From positions 7,353 to 71,352 of the forward strand of contig DATNGZ010000050.1 of the NCBI GenBank assembly GCA_035605695.1: a DNA stretch of 64,000 nt, in the 5' to 3' direction. How positions within the stretch are numbered: the first letter of the stretch is position 1; each line of letters begins with the position of its first letter. The position numbers were made by a program, and so were the translations under genes. Below, in pieces: positions 15,797 through 24,171 of the stretch. This stretch comes from VRUE01 sp035605695. GTDB lineage: Bacteria; Actinomycetota; Thermoleophilia; Solirubrobacterales; 70-9. Under the pieces are notes generated by a model that worked only from the letters and a program-made list of their open reading frames with translations, did not search any database and was not told the origin of the DNA.

Positions 15797-17155
15797 GTGA
15801 CTGATCGGCTGTTCGATACGGGCGAACCCGCCAGGGCTGAGGTTCCAGCTGCGGATGCGCCGCTTGCGGTGCGAATGCGGCCGCGGAGCTTGGATGAGCT
15901 TGTCGGGCAGGAACACATCCTTGGTGAGGGCTCTGCGCTGAGGACCTCGATCGAGTCGGGACATCCGCATAGCTCGATTCTCTATGGGCCGCCTGGGGCA
16001 GGGAAGACGACCTTGGCTCGGATTGCTGCTGCCGGGGCGGAGGGAGCATTCGAGGAGGAGTCGGCTGTTAATGCTGGGCGGGCCGAGATTCGGGCTGTGA
16101 TCGAGCGGGCTCGGGAGCGGCGGCAATCCAGTGGCCGGCCGACGGTGCTCTTTCTCGATGAGATTCATCGCTTCAACAAGGCTCAGCAGGATGCGTTGTT
16201 GCCCGCGGTCGAGGAAGGGCTTTTGACTTTGATCGGGGCTACTACTGAGAACCCCTACTTCGAGGTCAACTCGGCGCTGCTCTCTCGCTGCCAGGTCTAT
16301 GAGCTCCAGCCTCTGGACGCAGCTCAGGTCGAGGAGCTGTTGCGCCGGGCGCTCGCGGATCCTGAGCGCGGGCTGGCCGATCCTCCGCCGGTCGAGGATG
16401 CGGCGCTGGCGATGCTGGCCAAGCGCAGCGGTGGCGATGCGCGGGTGGCGCTGGCGGGGCTGGAGAGGGCGGTCGAGCGCGCATCCGATTTTGACCCCGC
16501 TGGAGGTGGGTCAAAGTCGGAAGCGATCGACGTCACCGCGATCGAGGATGCGTTGCAGCGCAAGGCGCTCGACTACGACCGCCAGGGCGATCGTCACTAC
16601 GACTTCGTCTCTGCCTGGATCAAGGCGACGCGGGGCTCTGACGTCGATGCCTCGCTCTATTACCTGGCGGTGATGCTGGAGGGTGGGGAGGACCCGCGCT
16701 TCATCGTCCGGCGCATGGTCATTCTCGCCTCTGAGGACATCGGCAATGCCGATCCCCAGGCGCTGCTGGTTGCAGACGCTGCGGCCCGGGCAGTCGACCG
16801 GGTCGGTCTGCCCGAGTGCGCGCTCAACCTCGCTCAAGCCGCCGTCTACCTAGCGCTGGCGCCAAAGTCCAACGCCTCTTATAAGGGGCTCGAAGCGGCC
16901 CGGGCCGAGGTGCGTGCGAACGGGGCTAAGACACCGCCCGATTATTTGCGCGACGCGCACTACCCCGGCGCCAAGTCGCTCGGTCGCGGCGAGGGTTACC
17001 GCTATGCCCACGATGAGCCGGGCGGGGTGAGCGACCAACAGTTGCTGCCCGACGGGCTTGAGGACCGGCGCTTTTACAGCCCGACTGACCGTGGCTTCGA
17101 GACCGAGTTGGGCGCCCGCCTGGAGGCCTTGCGAAAACGCGTTAGTAAGCCTTAA
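15797..17155 (+). CDS. rarA: Replication-associated recombination protein A (MgsA/RarA AAA+ ATPase)
   Basis: 452 residues from GTG 15797 (VTDRLFDTGEP). Motifs: MRPRSLDELVGQEHILG, Walker A YGPPGAGKTTLARI, Walker B VLFLDEIHRFNKAQQDALL, sensor 1 IGATTENPYFEVN and arginine finger SALLSRC. The C-terminal tetramerisation/MgsA domain follows (ILASEDIGNADPQAL, PKSNASYKGLEAA). RarA acts at stalled forks. Residues about 229-241 (SDFDPAGGGSKSE) are encoded by palindromic element D3 and fall between the ATPase and C-terminal domains. Confidence 0.95.
   Translation: MTDRLFDTGEPARAEVPAADAPLAVRMRPRSLDELVGQEHILGEGSALRTSIESGHPHSSILYGPPGAGKTTLARIAAAGAEGAFEEESAVNAGRAEIRAVIERARERRQSSGRPTVLFLDEIHRFNKAQQDALLPAVEEGLLTLIGATTENPYFEVNSALLSRCQVYELQPLDAAQVEELLRRALADPERGLADPPPVEDAALAMLAKRSGGDARVALAGLERAVERASDFDPAGGGSKSEAIDVTAIEDALQRKALDYDRQGDRHYDFVSAWIKATRGSDVDASLYYLAVMLEGGEDPRFIVRRMVILASEDIGNADPQALLVADAAARAVDRVGLPECALNLAQAAVYLALAPKSNASYKGLEAARAEVRANGAKTPPDYLRDAHYPGAKSLGRGEGYRYAHDEPGGVSDQQLLPDGLEDRRFYSPTDRGFETELGARLEALRKRVSKP
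16484..16521. repeat. Palindromic element D3 (family D), in frame inside rarA
   Basis: Arms TCCGATTTTGACCC (16484-16497) and GGGTCAAAGTCGGA (16508-16521) pair with one mismatch around the loop CGCTGGAGGT. Inner arms and loop resemble D1 (61807) and D2 (62754): TTGACC, C-CT--AGG-GT, GGTCAA. Confidence 0.6.
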
Positions 17156-17251
17156 TTCCGCCTCAACCTGCAAACGATTGCCGCAACTTCGCAAGGGGGT
17201 AGGTGTTTCAGAGTGCGGCTTTCCAAGCTAGAGCCAGGGAGAGCCGACACA

Positions 17252-17341
17252 CCGGCCGGAGGCCTGGACTGGGGGCCTCCGGCCGGGTTCATAAGGGACA
17301 CAGGGGGGAACGGTGATTGCGCCTTTTTGGGCGCAGTCACC
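17252..17341. terminator. Two hairpins downstream of rarA
   Basis: Hairpin 1 has perfect 13-bp arms CCGGCCGGAGGCC (17252-17264) and GGCCTCCGGCCGG (17274-17286). Hairpin 2 pairs GGTGATTGCGCC (17312-17323) with GGCGCAGTCACC (17330-17341) around TTTTTG, with one mismatch. They fill most of the 230-base gap 17156-17385, which holds no gene, and probably end rarA transcription or stabilise its 3' end. Confidence 0.5.
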
Positions 17342-17385
17342 GCGTTCAGGGGGAGGCCGCTTCTTGCCTCCTCTATCGTGCGGCT

Positions 17386-18180
17386 ATGGCTTCGGAGAAG
17401 CTCAGGCTGGGCGGGATGGCCCTTCGCAATGGGTTGTTGATCCATGGGCCTACGCACTGGGCCGCGGCGGCGCGGCGGCCTAATGGGAGCCTCGAAGTTG
17501 CTTCTGAGGCCAAGCCCGAGCTCGCTCCCGGACTTGCGACGCGGCTGCCAGGGCTGCGCGGGCCGCTGAAACTTGCCGAGGCGATGGCGGTGCTGCCAAT
17601 GGTGCGACGGCGGATGCCGGCCGCGCGCCTGCCCTTTGAGGATCCGCGCGTCGTCGCCGCGATTGGGGGTTCCTTGCTCGCGACCGCGGCCCTGCGCAAG
17701 CGCTTCGGCAGCTCGGCCCTGCGCGAGGGCGCGGTGCAGGCGATCGGCGCGCTCCCCGCCATCGTCGCCCTGCTCGACCGCGACCTCGCTGCCTACCACG
17801 GCGTCGAGCACAAGGCGATCGCCGCCTACGAGCAGGGCATCGACGATCCAAGCGGCGTGCCCAAGGAGCACGACCGTTGCGGCTCCAACCTGCTGGCGCC
17901 GATGATGCTGCTCTCGGCCGGCGGCACGGTGGTGCTGGAGCGCCTGGTCGACCGCCCGAGCCCGGCGACGCGCGCCGCGGTCGGCCTCGCCGGCGCCTCG
18001 ATCGCGGTCGAGATGTTCGCCTGGAGCGACCGCCACCACGGCGACCCGCTGGCCGAGGCGTTCCACACGCCAGGCCGCGAGATCCAGCGCCTGATCGCGA
18101 CCAAGGAGCCGACTCCGCACCAGCTCGAGGTCGGCATCGCCGCTCTGGCCGAGATCCTCCGCGCCGAGAACGGTGCGTAG
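17386..18180 (+). CDS. DUF1385-like predicted membrane protein
   Basis: 264 residues from ATG 17386. It contains GGMALRNGLLIHGPTHWAAA near the N-terminus and AYHGVEHKAIAAYE (about residues 143-156), features of the DUF1385 family of predicted metal-dependent membrane enzymes. Hydrophobic segments include LLATAALRKRF, ALPAIVALLD and LLAPMMLLSAGGTVVLE. The late motif WSDRHHGDPLAEAFHTPG adds further His residues. The function is not established. The next gene, the epimerase, starts 11 bases later. Confidence 0.7.
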   Translation: MASEKLRLGGMALRNGLLIHGPTHWAAAARRPNGSLEVASEAKPELAPGLATRLPGLRGPLKLAEAMAVLPMVRRRMPAARLPFEDPRVVAAIGGSLLATAALRKRFGSSALREGAVQAIGALPAIVALLDRDLAAYHGVEHKAIAAYEQGIDDPSGVPKEHDRCGSNLLAPMMLLSAGGTVVLERLVDRPSPATRAAVGLAGASIAVEMFAWSDRHHGDPLAEAFHTPGREIQRLIATKEPTPHQLEVGIAALAEILRAENGA

Positions 18181-18191
18181 ACTGCCGCCTC

Positions 18192-18605
18192 GTGTTTGGA
18201 CGGATCGACCACATCGGCATCGCCGTCGAGGACCTCGACGCCGGGATCGAGCTCTACGAAAAGCGATTTGAGATGGAGCTCGGCCTGCGCGAGACGGTCG
18301 AGGAGCAGGGAGTCGAGGCGGCTCTGCTCAACGTCGGTGACGGCCACGTCGAGCTGCTGGCGCCGCTTGGCCCCGACACACCGGTCGGCAAGTACCTGGT
18401 CAAGCGCGGCGCCGGCCTGCACCACGTCGCCTACGCGGTCGAAGACATCGACACGACGCTGGAGCGGTTGGCGGCAACAGGGATCGAGCTGATCGACGCT
18501 AAGGCGCGGGTCGGCATCGGCGGCAGTCGCGTTGCCTTTCTGCAGCCGCGCTCGACCGGGCGCGTGCTGACCGAGATCGTCGAACCCCCAGGAGGAGAGC
18601 ACTGA
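18192..18605 (+). CDS. mce: Methylmalonyl-CoA epimerase
   Basis: 137 residues from GTG 18192, a vicinal-oxygen-chelate fold with two halves. Metal-ligand motifs are RIDHIGIAVEDLDAGI, GDGHVELLAP, GAGLHHVAYAVEDI and LTEIVEPPG. It converts (S)- to (R)-methylmalonyl-CoA, between propionyl-CoA carboxylase (63134) and the mutase (60165), which lie 42 kb away. It overlaps the next small gene by one base (TGATG). Confidence 0.93.
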   Translation: MFGRIDHIGIAVEDLDAGIELYEKRFEMELGLRETVEEQGVEAALLNVGDGHVELLAPLGPDTPVGKYLVKRGAGLHHVAYAVEDIDTTLERLAATGIELIDAKARVGIGGSRVAFLQPRSTGRVLTEIVEPPGGEH

Positions 18606-18826
18606 TGGCAGAAGCGCAGCGAGTGGAGATCGGCTTCGAGGGCGGCCAGGTTGTCTCGGTGAGGCTGACCGACGACGAGCTGAAGGACCTGCGCAAGCAG
18701 GTCGAGAAGGGCGGCTGGCACGACATCGTCACCGAGGACGGGACGCTCGCCGTCTATCTCGGCAAGGTCTCCTTCCTGAGGATTGATTCCGGCGACCACC
18801 GCGTCGGCTTCTCAGGGGGCGCGTGA
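18605..18826 (+). CDS. Small conserved-looking protein coupled to methylmalonyl-CoA epimerase
   Basis: 73 residues, acidic and mostly beta/alpha in pattern (VEIGFEGGQVVSVRLTDDEL, then LAVYLGKVSFLRI). The start overlaps the epimerase stop by one base, and GGAGGAG in the epimerase tail is a good Shine-Dalgarno. Its stop TGA lies in the left arm of palindromic element 18811-18915. No family recognised. Confidence 0.65.
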   Translation: MAEAQRVEIGFEGGQVVSVRLTDDELKDLRKQVEKGGWHDIVTEDGTLAVYLGKVSFLRIDSGDHRVGFSGGA

Positions 18827-18915
18827 CCGGCGCATTTCGGCGTCCTCGGTCGCTCGCGTGCAGAGCACGCCACGCGCCCTGCGTCCTTGAACTGCTTGGT
18901 CAGGCGCCCCCTGAG
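18811..18915. repeat. Palindromic element with 18-base arms over a stop codon
   Basis: Arms CTCAGGGGGCGCGTGACC (18811-18828) and GGTCAGGCGCCCCCTGAG (18898-18915) pair with one mismatch around 69 bases. The left arm contains the stop codon of the 73-residue gene. The right arm ends 2 bases before the ATG of the next gene. Confidence 0.65.
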
Positions 18916-18917
18916 CA

Positions 18918-19529
18918 ATGAAATTCCGGACCGCAATCGGTTTGACAAGCGCGGCGGTCCTGGGCGCCGCCCTCTGGTGGCGCAAGAACCCATCTGCCTG
19001 CCCCTACGGCCAGCGCTTCTGGGTCGAAGCGCCGCACCCGGTCATTAGCCGCGGCCGCCTGCGCTCGATCCTGCGCCCAGAGCCGGGCGAGCGCATCCTC
19101 GAGATCGGCCCCGGCGTCGGCTACTACACCCTCGACATGGCCGAGTGGGTGGGGCCCGAGGGAAAGATTGAGATCTTCGACCTGCAGCAGGAGTTTCTCG
19201 ACCACACGACCGCCCGCGCCAGCGAGCAGGGCCTGACCAACGTGATTCCCACCCAGGGCGACGCCACGGCCCTTCCCTATGAGGACGACTCGATGGACGC
19301 CGTCGTCCTGACCGCGGTCCTCGGCGAGATCCCTGACCCGGTTGCCGCTCTGCGCGAGATCGCCCGAGTCCTCAAGCCTGCGGGTCGCCTGATCGTAGGT
19401 GAGCTCTTCGGTGACCCCCACTTCACCACCATCGGCAGCCTCAAGAGCCGATCCGCCGAAGTCGGCCTCAGCCTCGATGACCGCTCCGGCAACTGGTTCG
19501 CCTACTTCGCCCGGCTCTCCGGCGTCTAG
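18918..19529 (+). CDS. Membrane-anchored class I methyltransferase
   Basis: 203 residues. The N-terminus (MKFRTAIGLTSAAVLGAALWW) looks like an uncleaved anchor. The SAM-binding motif is ILEIGPGVGYYTLDMA (about residues 59-74), followed by IEIFDLQQEFLD, MDAVVLTAVLGEIPDPV and RVLKPAGRLIVGE, typical of UbiE/COQ5-like enzymes. The start codon directly follows the right arm of a palindrome, without a clear Shine-Dalgarno. The stop codon overlaps that of the convergent small gene within CTAG. Confidence 0.78.
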   Translation: MKFRTAIGLTSAAVLGAALWWRKNPSACPYGQRFWVEAPHPVISRGRLRSILRPEPGERILEIGPGVGYYTLDMAEWVGPEGKIEIFDLQQEFLDHTTARASEQGLTNVIPTQGDATALPYEDDSMDAVVLTAVLGEIPDPVAALREIARVLKPAGRLIVGELFGDPHFTTIGSLKSRSAEVGLSLDDRSGNWFAYFARLSGV

Positions 19530-19771
19530 CCGCGGATCGCCTTGCCGGCGATGCTCTTCAGCCGGGTCCGGTCTCGTTGAGAGAGGTTGCCCGGGCGGCC
19601 CTTCGAAGTCTTGACCAAGTTGAGCAGTTCCTGCTGTTCCTTCTTGGTCAGGTTGCTCTGGACCCGGTCGCGGCCTTTCTCTACCAGCCAAACGGAAACG
19701 ACCCAGACCATTTTCCAGGGGACGCGCTTCCAGATGGCTGGCGCGGCGCGGCGGGCGATCCAGAAGGGCAT
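19526..19771 (-). CDS. Small basic hypothetical protein
   Basis: 81 residues from ATG 19769-19771 (MPFWIARRAAPAIWKRVPW). It has a Trp-rich amphipathic N-terminus and a basic C-terminus (TKKEQQELLNLVKTSKGR, then RDRTRLKSIAGKAIRG). An upstream TTG is possible. Similar short proteins are common in this actinobacterial group, but I know of no function. Confidence 0.55.
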   Translation of the reverse strand: MPFWIARRAAPAIWKRVPWKMVWVVSVWLVEKGRDRVQSNLTKKEQQELLNLVKTSKGRPGNLSQRDRTRLKSIAGKAIRG

Positions 19772-19807
19772 GCGGGGGTTGTACCCGCTCGGAGCGGTGG
19801 ACAACCT

Positions 19808-20581
19808 CTAACCGCCGCAGGAGGCCGACTGGCAGACCGGGCACCAGTAGGTGGTGCGGTTGGCGTCGCCCTGGCCGCGGGAGATGATCGGGGTGCCGCA
19901 GGTGGGGCAGGGTTGGCCTGCCCGGCGATAGACGGCGCGGCCCTGGCGGCCCTGCTCGACCGCATCGTGCATCAGCTTGTGGGCGGCTTTGACAACGCGA
20001 TCGAGCTGCTCATCGGTCAGATTTTCGGTCGACTGCCAGGGGTCGAGCCGGGCGGCGAAGCAAGCCTCGCTCTTGAAGATGTTGCCGATGCCGGCGACCA
20101 GGGTCTGGTCGAGCAGGGCATCGCCGAGGGTTCGATGGGGGTCGGCCCGGAGCGAGCGGACGACCACCTCGGCGTCGAAGTCCGCGGCGAGAATGTCCGG
20201 GCCAAGGCGGGACAGAGTGGGGTCGCGACGCAGCGACTCGGTCCTGAGCAGCCTCAACGTCGGGCCGCCGAACTGGGCTGCTTCTGAGCTGACGCCCCTC
20301 AGCACCGCCCAAGCGGCGGCAGTCGGCTTGCGCCAGGCGGAGCCGCGCCGGTAGACGTGCCAGGAGCCGCTCATGCCGAGGTGGCTATGGAGGGTTAGGT
20401 CGCCAAAGTCGAGCAGCAGGTGCTTGCCGTGAGCACTGGCTCGCTCCAGCGTCCTGCCGTCCAGACGCTCCACTCTGGTCGAGCGTCCGCGCGGGCTAGG
20501 AGCGCTGACCTCAAGTCGCTCGCCGCCGACTGCCGCCTCGATCCGCCTCGCCGCCCGCAGGATCGTGTCGCCCTCGGCCAC
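19808..20581 (-). CDS. Fpg/Nei-family DNA glycosylase-like protein with Ala in place of the N-terminal Pro
   Basis: 257 residues from GTG 20579-20581; an in-frame stop lies two codons upstream, fixing the start region. The N-terminus is M-AEGDTIL, where Fpg/Nei proteins have PEGDT or PELPE. The usual catalytic Pro2 is therefore Ala, while Glu3 is kept. The helix-two-turn-helix region (LDQTLVAGIGNIFKSEACF) and the zinc finger (CPTCGTPI ... YWCPVCQS) are intact, as is His in LHSHLGMSGSW. Nei2-type actinobacterial proteins are closest by motif. Activity on oxidised bases is uncertain without Pro, although a free N-terminal amine could still form a Schiff base, as the Val of NEIL3 does. Confidence 0.85.
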   Translation of the reverse strand: MAEGDTILRAARRIEAAVGGERLEVSAPSPRGRSTRVERLDGRTLERASAHGKHLLLDFGDLTLHSHLGMSGSWHVYRRGSAWRKPTAAAWAVLRGVSSEAAQFGGPTLRLLRTESLRRDPTLSRLGPDILAADFDAEVVVRSLRADPHRTLGDALLDQTLVAGIGNIFKSEACFAARLDPWQSTENLTDEQLDRVVKAAHKLMHDAVEQGRQGRAVYRRAGQPCPTCGTPIISRGQGDANRTTYWCPVCQSASCGG

Positions 20582-20584
20582 TGT

Positions 20585-21550
20585 TTAGGCGAGGGCGGTC
20601 CAGAGGCGGTTCTCGGCCTCGGCGACCTGCTGCGCCGCGGCGTCGATCTCGCGCCAGAGAGCGGGGTCGGGATCGTCGCGCTCGCTGGCGGCGTGGAAGG
20701 CGGCGGCGAGCTCTGTCCAGCGCGTCGCCGCCTCGGCCGCGAGCTCGGCCTCCGGCCGGCCCGCCTCCGCGAGGAAGCGCGAGTACATGAGCCGGAAGGC
20801 GCCACCACCGGTGCCGCGCTTCTCAATCACCTGGTAGCCGAAGCGGGCGCACCACTGCCAGTCCTCGGTGACCTCGGGCCAGCTGCCGGCCTCGGCGGCG
20901 AGGCGGTCGACCGCACCGAGGCCGGAGAACTCGCCGAATTCCGACGCGACCATCGCCTTCGTCGCGCGCTCGATCGCGGCCGGGATCGCCTCGCGCAACT
21001 GCTCCTGGCTGACCCCGCCCGAGGCGGTGAACATGTGGCCGGCAAGGGGGTAGGCCGGATGGCCGCTGTGGCGCGCGCGGTCGAGATCCTCCAGCCGCGT
21101 CGTCGTCTGCAGCTGCTCGAAACCAGTATCGGAGAGGTGGGCGAACTCCTCGTCGTAACCGGCGAGGACCACGGCGTGGCCGGGGAAGTGGGCCGAGTTG
21201 CCGTAGTGGTCGAGGTAGTAGAGGTCGGTGAGCAGCAGCACCGGCTGGCCGGCGTCGACCTCTGCCCGCGCCGCCTCCCAGGCCGCCTCGTCGCCCTCGT
21301 CGAAGGTGCGCAGCTGCAGCGCCGCGCCGGTTAGCTCGCTGAAGTTCTCCTCGAGGCGGGCGGTTCGACCGTTGAACCAGCGGCTGGGCGAGGCGTCCTC
21401 CAGGGAGACGTAGTAGAAGCAGGCGCCGGCGCCGAGGCCGAACGCCATCTCCTCGCTGATCTCGGCGCCGTGGAACGCGAGCAGGTTGCGCAGGGCGGTC
21501 GAGCCGCAGTGGTGGCCGGGGGTGTGGACGTAGTTCGGGACGGAGGGCAT
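20585..21550 (-). CDS. BtrH N-terminal-domain / DUF4872-like protein (peptidase-like fold)
   Basis: 321 residues from ATG 21548-21550. The N-terminus HTPGHHCGSTALRNLLAFHG contains a candidate Cys nucleophile of the papain-like BtrH/C39 type. VLLLTDLYYLDHYGNSAHFPGHAVVLAGYDEE supplies the His of such a site. The C-terminal helical half (MYSRFLAEAG, then ENRLWTALA) matches the DUF4872 layout. BtrH is an acyltransferase of butirosin synthesis, but the substrate here is unknown. Its stop is 3 bases before the nei-like start. Confidence 0.65.
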   Translation of the reverse strand: MPSVPNYVHTPGHHCGSTALRNLLAFHGAEISEEMAFGLGAGACFYYVSLEDASPSRWFNGRTARLEENFSELTGAALQLRTFDEGDEAAWEAARAEVDAGQPVLLLTDLYYLDHYGNSAHFPGHAVVLAGYDEEFAHLSDTGFEQLQTTTRLEDLDRARHSGHPAYPLAGHMFTASGGVSQEQLREAIPAAIERATKAMVASEFGEFSGLGAVDRLAAEAGSWPEVTEDWQWCARFGYQVIEKRGTGGGAFRLMYSRFLAEAGRPEAELAAEAATRWTELAAAFHAASERDDPDPALWREIDAAAQQVAEAENRLWTALA

Positions 21551-21613
21551 GGCGGTGATTCTGATTGACCTCGAAGGTGGGCGGTGCCCGACACCGCATA
21601 TCCTGCGCGACCG

Positions 21614-22108
21614 ATGAATGACCTCGACTTCAGGCTCCTCCGCGTGATGCGGACCAAGGGGCATTCGCCCGGCCTGGAGAGAGCTGCGAAAGCGTTGGGC
21701 AAGGCCGGGAACAATGGGGCTATCTGGGTTGTGCTCTGCCTGGTCGTTCTCGCTCTCACCGATTCGAATGGCGAAGCTTGGTTTATCTGCGCTCTGCTGG
21801 CGCCGATCGCTATTGCGCTCAACTACGTGGTCAAGCTGGTCGTCAAGCGGCCGCGGCCGGTGCTTGAGGGGTTGCCACCGCTTGGCGGGGCCCCCAGCTC
21901 GCTCAGCTTTCCCTCGGCGCATGCGACATCCTCATTCGCCGTGGCCACCGCAATGACTCGCGTCGATTCTCTGGGGGCGCTGGCTTTCATCCTCGCCTTC
22001 GCCCTCGCGCTCGGCCGTCCCTACCTGGGGATGCACTACCCGTCCGATGTCCTCGCCGGCGCCGCGCTCGGCGTCGCCCTGGGCCTGATCGTGCCGCTCT
22101 CGCTATGA
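21614..22108 (+). CDS. PAP2-family membrane phosphatase
   Basis: 164 residues from ATG 21614. The three phosphatase motifs are present: KLVVKRPRP, PSAHATSS (PSGH-type) and GRPYLGMHYPSDVLAG. There are four to five hydrophobic segments. Likely substrates are undecaprenyl pyrophosphate or phosphatidic acid. It overlaps ychF by 4 bases (ATGA). Confidence 0.88.
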   Translation: MNDLDFRLLRVMRTKGHSPGLERAAKALGKAGNNGAIWVVLCLVVLALTDSNGEAWFICALLAPIAIALNYVVKLVVKRPRPVLEGLPPLGGAPSSLSFPSAHATSSFAVATAMTRVDSLGALAFILAFALALGRPYLGMHYPSDVLAGAALGVALGLIVPLSL

Positions 22109-23178
22109 AGGTCGGGATCGTCGGGCTGCCCAACGCGGGCAAGTCGACTCTCTTTAACGCTCTGACCAAAGGCGGGGCGCAGACCGGCGACTACCCGTTC
22201 ACGACGATCGAGCCCAATGTGGCGATCGCTTCGGTGGTCGACGAGCGGCTCGAGGCGATCGCCGAGACCGTGCGCAGCTCGAAGCTGGAACCGGCGACGA
22301 TCGCCTTCCACGACATCGCCGGCCTGGTCAAGGGCGCCTCGGAAGGGGAGGGGCTGGGGAATCAGTTCCTCGCCTCGATTCGCGAGACCGACGCGATCTG
22401 CCACGTCGTTCGCTGTCACGCCGACTCCGGCGTGCCGCACCCCGATGGCCGCGTCGACCCGCTTGCCGACATCGAGACGATTGAGACCGAGCTGATGCTC
22501 TCCGACTACGAGCAGGCCGAACGCCGCCTGCACCGGGTCGGCAAGGGGGCGAAGACTGGCGATGCCGAGGCCATCGCCGAGCGCGATTGGCTGGAGAAGG
22601 TCGTCGCGGCGCTGGCCGAAGGCAAGCCGGCCCGCTCAATCCCGGTCCCCGACGCGGCCGCCAACGGGCCGCGCAACCTGCAGGCCCTGACTTCGAAGCC
22701 GATCCTCTACGTCGCCAACGTCGACGAGGGCGACGCCGAGGCGCCGGAGGCGGTGGTCGCCCACGCCGAAGCGGTCGGCGCCGGCGTGGTCGCGGTCAGC
22801 GCCCGGATCGAGGGCGAGCTGGCCGAGCTCGATCCGGCCGAAGCTGAGGAGATGCGCGAGTCCTACGGGGTCGGCGGCTCGGGCCTGGCCCGCCTGGTCC
22901 GCGGCGCCTACGACCTGCTCGACCTGATCACCTTCTTCACCGCCGGTGAGGACAAGGAGGCGGTGGCCCGCCCGCTGGCTCGAGGCTCCAGCGCCTGGGA
23001 GGCGGCAGGGACGATCCACACCGAGATCCAGGACGCCTTCGTCAAGGCCGAGGCGATCGGCTGGCAGGAGCTGGTCGAGTGCGGCGGCTACTCCCCGGCG
23101 CGCGATAAGGGCCTGCTCCGGGTCGAGGGCCGCGATTACGTCGTCCGCGACGGCGACGTGATCACGATTAAGGTCTGA
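22105..23178 (+). CDS. ychF: Redox-regulated ribosome-binding ATPase YchF (OLA1 family)
   Basis: 357 residues. Walker A GLPNAGKSTLFNALT, switch region DYPFTTIEPNVAI and G3 HDIAGLVKGASEGEGLGNQF are present. The nucleotide-specificity motif reads YVANVDEGD (NVDE in place of NKxD), the change that makes YchF an ATPase. The C-terminal TGS domain ends RDYVVRDGDVITIKV. It overlaps the PAP2 gene by 4 bases and is followed after 2 bases by the next gene. Confidence 0.96.
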   Translation: MKVGIVGLPNAGKSTLFNALTKGGAQTGDYPFTTIEPNVAIASVVDERLEAIAETVRSSKLEPATIAFHDIAGLVKGASEGEGLGNQFLASIRETDAICHVVRCHADSGVPHPDGRVDPLADIETIETELMLSDYEQAERRLHRVGKGAKTGDAEAIAERDWLEKVVAALAEGKPARSIPVPDAAANGPRNLQALTSKPILYVANVDEGDAEAPEAVVAHAEAVGAGVVAVSARIEGELAELDPAEAEEMRESYGVGGSGLARLVRGAYDLLDLITFFTAGEDKEAVARPLARGSSAWEAAGTIHTEIQDAFVKAEAIGWQELVECGGYSPARDKGLLRVEGRDYVVRDGDVITIKV

Positions 23179-23180
23179 GC

Positions 23181-24170
23181 ATGGACGAAGGCGCGCGCTT
23201 TCCCAAGCTGGCCGCGAAGGCCGGCCACTACGAGAGCTTCTACATCAAGGCCTGTCGGCCGGGCGGCGGGCAGGGGATCTGGATCCGCCACACGGTCCAC
23301 AAGCGCCCTGACGCCGAGCCCAACGCCTCGATCTGGTTCGTCCTCTTCGACCGCGAGGCCGAGGGGCCGCGGGCGACGAAGGTGACCGTGCCGGCAGCGC
23401 AGCTTTCGGCTCCAGCCGGCTCGTGGATCAAGGTCGACGAGGCCGAAATCGGTCCTGGTCGGGCTGTCGGTTCAATTGAAACCGAGGCGCTGACCGCCTC
23501 CTGGGACCTGAGCTTCTCTGGCGACGCTGAGCCCTGCAAGTACCTGCCGGCCGACTGGCTCTACGAGGCGCCCGTTCCCAAAACCAAGTTCGTCGCCCCT
23601 TACCCGGACGCGACCTTCAGTGGTCGCCTGCAGGTCGACGGCGAGGAGATCGCGATCGAGGCCTGGCCGGGGATGATCGGCCACAACTGGGGCAGCGAGC
23701 ACGCCGAGCGCTGGGTCTGGTTGGAGGGAACCGGCTTCGCGGACTCGCCCGACACCTACTTCGACGCCGGCGCCGCCCGGGTCAAGGTCGGCCCCAAGAC
23801 GACCCCCTGGTTGCCCTCGGGGATGCTCGTCCTCGAGGGCGAGCCCCTCCGCCTCGGCGGCCTCGGCAAGATCAGCTCGGCCTCGATCGAGCCCAGCCCG
23901 ACCGGCTGCGAGTTCACCCTGCCCGGCAAGGACATCGTCGTCCACGGCCGCGTCTCCGCCCCGCAGAAGGACTTCGTCGGTTGGGTCTACGCCGACCCCA
24001 AAGGTCCCGAGCACAACACCGTCAACTGCTCGGTCTCCGACCTTGAGCTGACGGTCGAACGCCCGGCCCTTCCGGTCCGCCAGCTCACTCTGAACGCTGG
24101 CGCGGCCTACGAGTTCGGCATGCGCGAGACCGACCACGGCATCCCGATCCAGCCCTACCCGGACGGTTGA
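23181..24170 (+). CDS. CrtC / AttH-like beta-barrel (lipocalin-like) protein
   Basis: 329 residues, mostly beta. The central signature IEAWPGMIGHNWGSEHAERWVWLEG is shared by tocopherol cyclase, carotenoid hydratase CrtC and AttH-type proteins. The N-terminal half has the matching first barrel (YESFYIKACRPGGGQGIWIR). A hydratase or lipid-binding role is possible, but no carotenoid gene is nearby. No signal peptide is seen. Confidence 0.6.
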   Translation: MDEGARFPKLAAKAGHYESFYIKACRPGGGQGIWIRHTVHKRPDAEPNASIWFVLFDREAEGPRATKVTVPAAQLSAPAGSWIKVDEAEIGPGRAVGSIETEALTASWDLSFSGDAEPCKYLPADWLYEAPVPKTKFVAPYPDATFSGRLQVDGEEIAIEAWPGMIGHNWGSEHAERWVWLEGTGFADSPDTYFDAGAARVKVGPKTTPWLPSGMLVLEGEPLRLGGLGKISSASIEPSPTGCEFTLPGKDIVVHGRVSAPQKDFVGWVYADPKGPEHNTVNCSVSDLELTVERPALPVRQLTLNAGAAYEFGMRETDHGIPIQPYPDG

Positions 24171-24171
24171 T

